Assembly: GCA_029256345.1 (NCBI GenBank)
Contig: JAQSYC010000039.1
Location: forward strand, 1 to 10,239
Length of the DNA stretch: 10,239 nt
Reading direction: 5' to 3'
Source of the DNA: Clostridia bacterium
Lineage (GTDB): Bacteria; Bacillota; Clostridia; Lachnospirales; Cellulosilyticaceae
Shown here piece by piece: positions 6,587-10,239 of this stretch (its first letter is position 1; each line of letters opens with the position of its first letter). The notes beneath the pieces were generated by a model. That model was given only the letters and a program-made list of their open reading frames with translations. It was not told where the DNA came from and did no database searches. Both the position numbers and the translations under genes were made by a program.

Positions 6587-7252
6587 ATGAATAAGTTTTC
6601 AATTGCTATTGATGGTCCTGCTGGAGCAGGCAAGAGTACAATCGCTAAAAGGCTGGCTAAAAAATTGGGATGTACTTATATTGATACAGGCGCTATGTAT
6701 CGGGCAGTGGGGTTATACTGTATTTGGCAGCATGTTGATTACCGTGATGAGGCCAAGGTAGAAGAAGTTATCTTTTCTTTAAAAATAGATTTGGATACGG
6801 AAGGTGAAAGACAGATTATTTATTTAAACGGCAGAGATATAAGCCAAGCCATCCGTACGGATGAGGTGGCAGCAGCAGCCTCAAAAGTGGCAACCTATAA
6901 AGAGGTAAGAGAAGTTTTAGTAAAAGCCCAGAGGCAAATGCAGAGTGAAAAATCAGTGGTGATGGATGGTCGAGATATTGGGACTGTGGTTATGCCGGAT
7001 GCTACACTTAAAATTTTTTTAACGGCCTCTGTAGATGAAAGAGCCAAAAGGCGATTTGAAGAATACTGCAAGAGAGGTCTGACAGTTTCAATGGTAGAGT
7101 TAACCAAAGATATTATGGATAGAGACTATCAGGATACTCACCGAGAGATATCTCCGCTAAAAAAGGCGATAGATGCTATTGAGGTAGATACAACAGCCCT
7201 ATCGATTGATGAGATAGTTGATAAAATCATGATCTTGATGGAGAAGGCATAA
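6587..7252 (+). CDS. cmk: Cytidylate kinase
   Basis: This 221-aa P-loop kinase phosphorylates CMP and dCMP with ATP. Visible motifs are the Walker A GPAGAGKS (10-17), DTGAMYRA (33-40), the substrate segment IRTDEVAAAAS (89-99), VMDGRDIGTVVMPDA (125-139), and the lid and adjoining region RAKRRFEEY (152-160) with DRDYQDTHREISPLKKA (178-194). Length is normal for the short bacterial Cmk family. SD AAGGAG (6571-6576) precedes ATG by 10 nt. cmk next to ispH is a common arrangement in Clostridia, often followed by an S1-domain protein, which is absent here. Confidence 0.97.
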   Translation: MNKFSIAIDGPAGAGKSTIAKRLAKKLGCTYIDTGAMYRAVGLYCIWQHVDYRDEAKVEEVIFSLKIDLDTEGERQIIYLNGRDISQAIRTDEVAAAASKVATYKEVREVLVKAQRQMQSEKSVVMDGRDIGTVVMPDATLKIFLTASVDERAKRRFEEYCKRGLTVSMVELTKDIMDRDYQDTHREISPLKKAIDAIEVDTTALSIDEIVDKIMILMEKA

Positions 7253-7260
7253 ACGATATA

Positions 7261-7266
7261 AAGGAG
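7261..7266 (+). promoter_or_regulatory. Ribosome binding site favouring a TTG start for ispH
   Basis: AAGGAG is only 3 nt from ATG 7270 but 9 nt from the in-frame TTG 7276. The TTG gives MKIILAKTAGFCFGV, the usual IspH N-terminus, with the first cluster cysteine at position 12 as in E. coli. The ATG would add two residues. Confidence 0.55.
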
Positions 7267-7275
7267 TGGATGGGC

Positions 7276-8127
7276 TTGAAAATTATCCTTGCAAAGACTG
7301 CTGGATTTTGTTTTGGTGTAAAAAGAGCTGTTGAAATGGCATTCAAACACCAAAACACTTTAAATACCTATACATTGGGACCGATTATTCATAATGATAC
7401 TGTGATTAATCATTTGATTCAAAAAGGTATTAGCCCCATTGACAATTTAGAGAATAAGACAGTAAATACACTGATTATACGCTCACATGGTGTAAAACCT
7501 GAAATTTATGAAGAAGCAAAATCCAAGGACATTCAGCTCGTGGATGCGACCTGCCCTTACGTAAAGAAAATTCACAGGCTTGTACAGGAGCATTACACTA
7601 AAGGGCATCGCATTGTTATTGTAGGCAACAAGACCCATCCGGAAGTTGAGGGTATTAATGGATGGGCCCATAATGACTGTATTATTATTAAAGATGTAGT
7701 AGAATTAGAGGCGTTAAATCTAACACAGTCAAGTACGAAATATTTAATAGTAGCCCAGACAACTTATAAAAAAGAGAGTGTAGAGCAGGTTGTTAAATGG
7801 TTTGATGCTAAAAATTATGCATACCAATATATCAATACCATTTGCAATGCTACTAAAGAGAGACAACAGGAAGCTGTAGATATCGCCAAACAGGCTGAAT
7901 GCATGCTAGTTATAGGCAGTCATTACAGCTCAAATACTCTGAAGCTTTATGAGATTAGCAAGGCTTATTGTGCCAATAGTCACTGTATTGCAGATGCAGA
8001 TGAGCTGACACGTGAAATGGTCGGGAACTGTGAAAATATCGGTATAACAGCTGGAGCATCTACACCAGCGTCAGTGATAGATGCCGTCACTCAAAAACTA
8101 CTAAAAATGAACCAGCAGGAGGCATGA
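7276..8127 (+). CDS. ispH: 4-hydroxy-3-methylbut-2-enyl diphosphate reductase (stand-alone IspH)
   Basis: This is the last enzyme of the MEP isoprenoid pathway. It reduces HMBPP to IPP and DMAPP using an oxygen-sensitive Fe-S cluster. The three cluster cysteines are present at 12 (GFCFGV), 93 (DATCPYV) and 190 (TICNAT). Substrate-site motifs are HND at 39-41, SHGV at 70-73, THPEVEG at 120-126 with the catalytic Glu123, QTT at 161-163, SSN at 218-220 and GAST at 260-263. Numbering is from the TTG start, giving 283 aa; ATG 7270 would give 285 aa. Many Clostridia fuse IspH to S1 RNA-binding repeats, but here the protein ends right after the IspH domain. Its stop is 2 nt upstream of the preferred cheR start. 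Confidence 0.96.
   Translation: MKIILAKTAGFCFGVKRAVEMAFKHQNTLNTYTLGPIIHNDTVINHLIQKGISPIDNLENKTVNTLIIRSHGVKPEIYEEAKSKDIQLVDATCPYVKKIHRLVQEHYTKGHRIVIVGNKTHPEVEGINGWAHNDCIIIKDVVELEALNLTQSSTKYLIVAQTTYKKESVEQVVKWFDAKNYAYQYINTICNATKERQQEAVDIAKQAECMLVIGSHYSSNTLKLYEISKAYCANSHCIADADELTREMVGNCENIGITAGASTPASVIDAVTQKLLKMNQQEA
8117..8122 (+). promoter_or_regulatory. Ribosome binding site that sets the cheR start
   Basis: AGGAGG at the end of ispH is 7 nt from ATG 8130 but only 1 nt from ATG 8124. Translation of cheR therefore most likely starts at 8130, and the apparent ATGA overlap at 8124-8127 is probably not used. Confidence 0.7.
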
Positions 8128-8129
8128 CT

Positions 8130-8909
8130 ATGAATTATGAAGAATTCAAAAGCCAGGTGATGGTATTAACGGGCATTAACTTAAGTGCCTACAAAGAAAA
8201 TCAGATGAAAAGACGTATAGATGCTATCATCAAGAAAAACCAATGTAATAACTATTTAGAGTATAGTCGCTTACTGAAAGTAAACCCAGTCAGTCTTCAG
8301 GAATTTGTTACGTATTTAACGATTAATGTAACTGAGTTTTTTAGAAATCCTTCCCAGTGGGACATTTTAGAAAAGCAGATTTTTCCTTTGTTGTTGCAGA
8401 AAAAGCGTACCATTAAGATATGGAGTGCTGCCTGTTCTACTGGTGACGAACCCTACTCTCTTGCGATGGTGCTTTCAAAGTTTATGCCCCTTAGTCAAAT
8501 AAGTATTATAGCAACGGATATAGATAAAGAGGTTTTAGAAAAAGCAAAACAAGGACAGTACATAACCCGGAGTATAGCCAATGTTCCCAAAGAGTTTCAA
8601 GATAAATTTTTTACTGAGGATAATGGCATTTACACTATTAAATCAAATCTTAAAGACTGTATTACCTTTAAACAGCATAATCTGCTAAAAGATCCTTATC
8701 CAGCCAATATGGATTTGATTGTTTGCAGAAATGTACTCATTTATTTTACAGAGGATGCTAAAAAAGAGATTTACACGAATTTCAATAAAGCTTTAATAGA
8801 TGATGGGATTTTATTTGTAGGCAGTACAGAACAAATTATTATGTGTCAAGAATATGGGTTTGAATCCTATAAAATATTTTTCTACCAAAAAGCAGGACTC
8901 AAAAGATAG
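8130..8909 (+). CDS. cheR: Chemotaxis protein methyltransferase CheR
   Basis: This 259-aa SAM-dependent enzyme methylates glutamates on chemoreceptors at the cytoplasmic side of the membrane. The N-terminal helical CheR domain (about 1-75) has the basic helix KENQMKRRIDAII (22-34) and NVTEFFRNP (66-74). The Rossmann domain contains WSAACSTGDEPYSLAM (98-113) for SAM binding, ATDID (128-132), DLIVCRNVLIYF (195-206) and ILFVGSTEQ (227-235). Length is normal and there is no fused TPR or CheB domain. No other chemotaxis gene is in the window; the gene is translationally linked to ispH. In B. subtilis cheR sits next to aroF-aroB-aroH, so proximity to aroH here may be an old arrangement or chance. 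The last codons and stop fall within a long hairpin. Confidence 0.96.
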   Translation: MNYEEFKSQVMVLTGINLSAYKENQMKRRIDAIIKKNQCNNYLEYSRLLKVNPVSLQEFVTYLTINVTEFFRNPSQWDILEKQIFPLLLQKKRTIKIWSAACSTGDEPYSLAMVLSKFMPLSQISIIATDIDKEVLEKAKQGQYITRSIANVPKEFQDKFFTEDNGIYTIKSNLKDCITFKQHNLLKDPYPANMDLIVCRNVLIYFTEDAKKEIYTNFNKALIDDGILFVGSTEQIIMCQEYGFESYKIFFYQKAGLKR

Positions 8910-8926
8910 AGTACTGCTTTTTGGTA
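8883..8926 (+). terminator. Long hairpin across the cheR stop, possible weak or partial terminator
   Basis: Positions 8883-8895 pair perfectly with 8914-8926 (13 bp, including AAAAAGC with GCTTTTT). After one mismatch, 8897-8900 pair with 8909-8912. The 8-nt loop (8901-8908) contains the first two bases of the cheR stop codon. Only TTTAGAAT follows the stem, so the T tract is weak and lies mainly inside the stem. It may act as a leaky terminator, an RNA-stability element or a structure limiting alaX expression. Confidence 0.5.
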
Positions 8927-8956
8927 TTTAGAATGCAAGATGGCAAATCAAATAAA

Positions 8957-8963
8957 AAGGGGA
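8957..8963 (+). promoter_or_regulatory. Ribosome binding site that sets the alaX start
   Basis: AAGGGGA is 5 nt before ATG 8969. In-frame upstream candidates TTG 8921 and ATG 8933 lie in or just after the hairpin and have no Shine-Dalgarno sequence. The residues they would add look unrelated to the family. Confidence 0.65.
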
Positions 8964-8968
8964 TAAAA

Positions 8969-10123
8969 ATGACTACTCAAAAAATATTTTATGAAGATAG
9001 CTATAGAGCAGTATTTAAGGCCAAAGTAATTTCTTGTGAAGTTCATGAGGCGGGCTATCAACTAAGGCTCAACCAAACTGCTTTTTATCCGGAAGGAGGG
9101 GGGCAACCTACTGACAGAGGATGGATTGATGGGGCCAAGGTAAGCCATGTTTTTATAAAAGAAGACATTATCTATCATAGCGTGGATAGGCATTTTAAAG
9201 AAGGAGAAGAGGTAGAGGGGGTAATAGATTTTGAGCGTCGTCTTGATTTGATGCAGCAACATAGCGGGGAGCATATTGTTTCAGGACTTATTAAAAAGCT
9301 GTATGGTTATCAAAATGTGGGTTTTCATCTCAGCGAAACTTATATGACAGCGGATTTAAGTGGGGAACTTACAAAAGAAGAGATCAAACATGTAGAATAC
9401 CTGGCTAATGAAGCTATTTTCAAAAACATTAAGGTAACAGCAGCTTTATATCATCAAGAGGAAATTAAAGACAGGGATTATCGTTCTAAAATAGCCATCG
9501 AAGGCGCCATAAGATTAGTTTCTATACAGGATTATGATGTCTGTGCCTGTTGCGGCACTCATGTGAAGACCACAGGAGAGATTGGAAGCATCAAAATAGT
9601 AGGGGCAGACAAACATAAGGGTGGCATGAGGTTGACGGTGTTATGCGGTAGGAGGGCGCTCCAGGACAGCGTTAAAAAACAAGAGGCTATTACGAGAGTT
9701 TCTCAATTGCTTTCAGCCAAACCCACTCTTGTAGCAGAGGAAGTTGAAAAGCTGCTGGAGACCCTAGCAGGCCTTAAACAAAAGTTAAATGCACGGACAG
9801 ATGAACTGTTTGAACTAAAGGCCTCGGCCTATACAATACAAGAGGAAAAGGTCCTATGTGTGATAGAAGAAGATCTTTCAACTGAAGAAATAAGGAAGCT
9901 GTGTATGGCCATGACAAAAAGGACAGATAAGACATGTCTTGTGCTAACCCCAGAAGCAGAGGGAGTTAAGTATGCATTAGGAGCTCAAAGCACCGATATA
10001 AGGGTGCTTTGTAAAGAACTGAACAAGGCCTTTAATGGGCGCGGAGGCGGCGCTAAAGAAATATGCCAAGGGACTTTAACCGGCACAAGCAGAGAGATTA
10101 TACAGAGGATACAAAATCAGTGA
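8969..10123 (+). CDS. alaX: Alanyl-tRNA editing protein, AlaX-L type with DHHA1 domain
   Basis: This 384-aa free-standing editing protein resembles the editing and C-terminal parts of alanyl-tRNA synthetase without the catalytic core. The N-terminal beta-barrel (about 10-90) has AFYPEGGGQPTDRG (38-51). The zinc-binding editing domain (about 92-225) has HSGEH (98-102, HxxxH) and CCGTH (194-198, CxxxH). A predicted coiled coil (about 252-292) leads to a C-terminal DHHA1 domain with NGRGGGAKEICQG (356-368). Such proteins hydrolyse Ser (or Gly) mischarged on tRNA-Ala. Both zinc motifs are intact, which supports an active enzyme. It is last in the operon, 59 bp after cheR. Its stop overlaps by 7 bp the 3' end of a convergent gene. 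Confidence 0.92.
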   Translation: MTTQKIFYEDSYRAVFKAKVISCEVHEAGYQLRLNQTAFYPEGGGQPTDRGWIDGAKVSHVFIKEDIIYHSVDRHFKEGEEVEGVIDFERRLDLMQQHSGEHIVSGLIKKLYGYQNVGFHLSETYMTADLSGELTKEEIKHVEYLANEAIFKNIKVTAALYHQEEIKDRDYRSKIAIEGAIRLVSIQDYDVCACCGTHVKTTGEIGSIKIVGADKHKGGMRLTVLCGRRALQDSVKKQEAITRVSQLLSAKPTLVAEEVEKLLETLAGLKQKLNARTDELFELKASAYTIQEEKVLCVIEEDLSTEEIRKLCMAMTKRTDKTCLVLTPEAEGVKYALGAQSTDIRVLCKELNKAFNGRGGGAKEICQGTLTGTSREIIQRIQNQ

Positions 10124-10239
10124 CTTAGTAAATAAGCTAATTGCTGCAAGATAAAGGGTGCTAACTTTTCATCTGAAAAATACTCAACAAAACGATTCTC
10201 TAAACCGTTATACCATAAGGGTGCACTGGCAGAAGGGGT
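10117..10239 (-). CDS. 3' end of an unidentified protein-coding gene (partial, convergent)
   Basis: On the minus strand an open frame runs from the window edge for 40 codons to a TGA at 10117-10119. The peptide contains PLWYNGLENRFVEYF followed by LAPFILQQLAYLLSH at the C-terminus. It is mixed and protein-like, with no low-complexity bias and AT-rich codon use like the neighbours. The start lies beyond the window, so length and domains are unknown, and I do not recognise the family. It converges on alaX with a 7-bp overlap of the coding ends. The call rests on the uninterrupted frame, the plausible composition and the neat tail-to-tail position; chance openness over 40 codons cannot be excluded. 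Confidence 0.55.
   Translation of the reverse strand, partial: TPSASAPLWYNGLENRFVEYFSDEKLAPFILQQLAYLLSH

Noticed and set aside
8921..8968. Upstream in-frame extension of alaX from TTG 8921 or ATG 8933
   Set aside because: No ribosome site upstream, starts lie in or next to the hairpin, and the added residues do not resemble the family; ATG 8969 has AAGGGGA at good spacing.

Overview
The window is AT-rich with strong AGGAGG-type ribosome binding sites, short intergenic gaps, a Na+-pumping biotin decarboxylase cluster, an RpiR regulator and an AroH-type chorismate mutase. Together these suggest a low-GC anaerobic Firmicute of the class Clostridia, probably near the Lachnospirales. This placement is by gene content and style only; no rRNA or other direct marker is present.

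Region 1 (1-207) is a non-coding leader with candidate promoters, a repeated 8-mer and a 20-bp near-perfect dyad. Region 2 (208-5111) is a five-gene operon. It encodes a CoA-type carboxyltransferase (12S/MmdA-like), a one-TM OadG-type gamma subunit, a free-standing biotin carrier, an OadB-type Na+ pump and an OadA/transcarboxylase 5S-type carboxyltransferase with no biotin domain of its own. A strong intrinsic terminator (5132-5189) closes the operon. The set combines the parts of a Na+-translocating methylmalonyl-CoA/oxaloacetate decarboxylase with those of a transcarboxylase. The shared biotin carrier could move CO2 between an acyl-CoA and pyruvate/oxaloacetate, or deliver it to the membrane subunit to drive Na+ export.

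Region 3 (5212-10123) starts at an extended -10 promoter and runs through rpiR-family regulator, aroH, cmk, ispH, cheR and an alanyl-tRNA editing protein of the long AlaX type. Gaps are 2-60 bp, so this is probably one transcription unit. A long hairpin spanning the cheR stop codon may modulate or partly terminate transcription before alaX. The genes are functionally mixed: aromatic amino acid synthesis, CMP phosphorylation, isoprenoid synthesis, chemotaxis methylation and tRNA quality control.

Region 4 (10117-10239) is the 3' end of a gene on the minus strand. It converges on alaX, and the two genes overlap by 7 bp at their stop codons. I could not identify its product.

I see no mobile element, CRISPR array, tRNA or rRNA. 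No radically new system is evident. The most unusual items are the hybrid two-carboxyltransferase Na+-pump operon with a divergent 12S-like subunit, and the dyad/repeat structure upstream of it.
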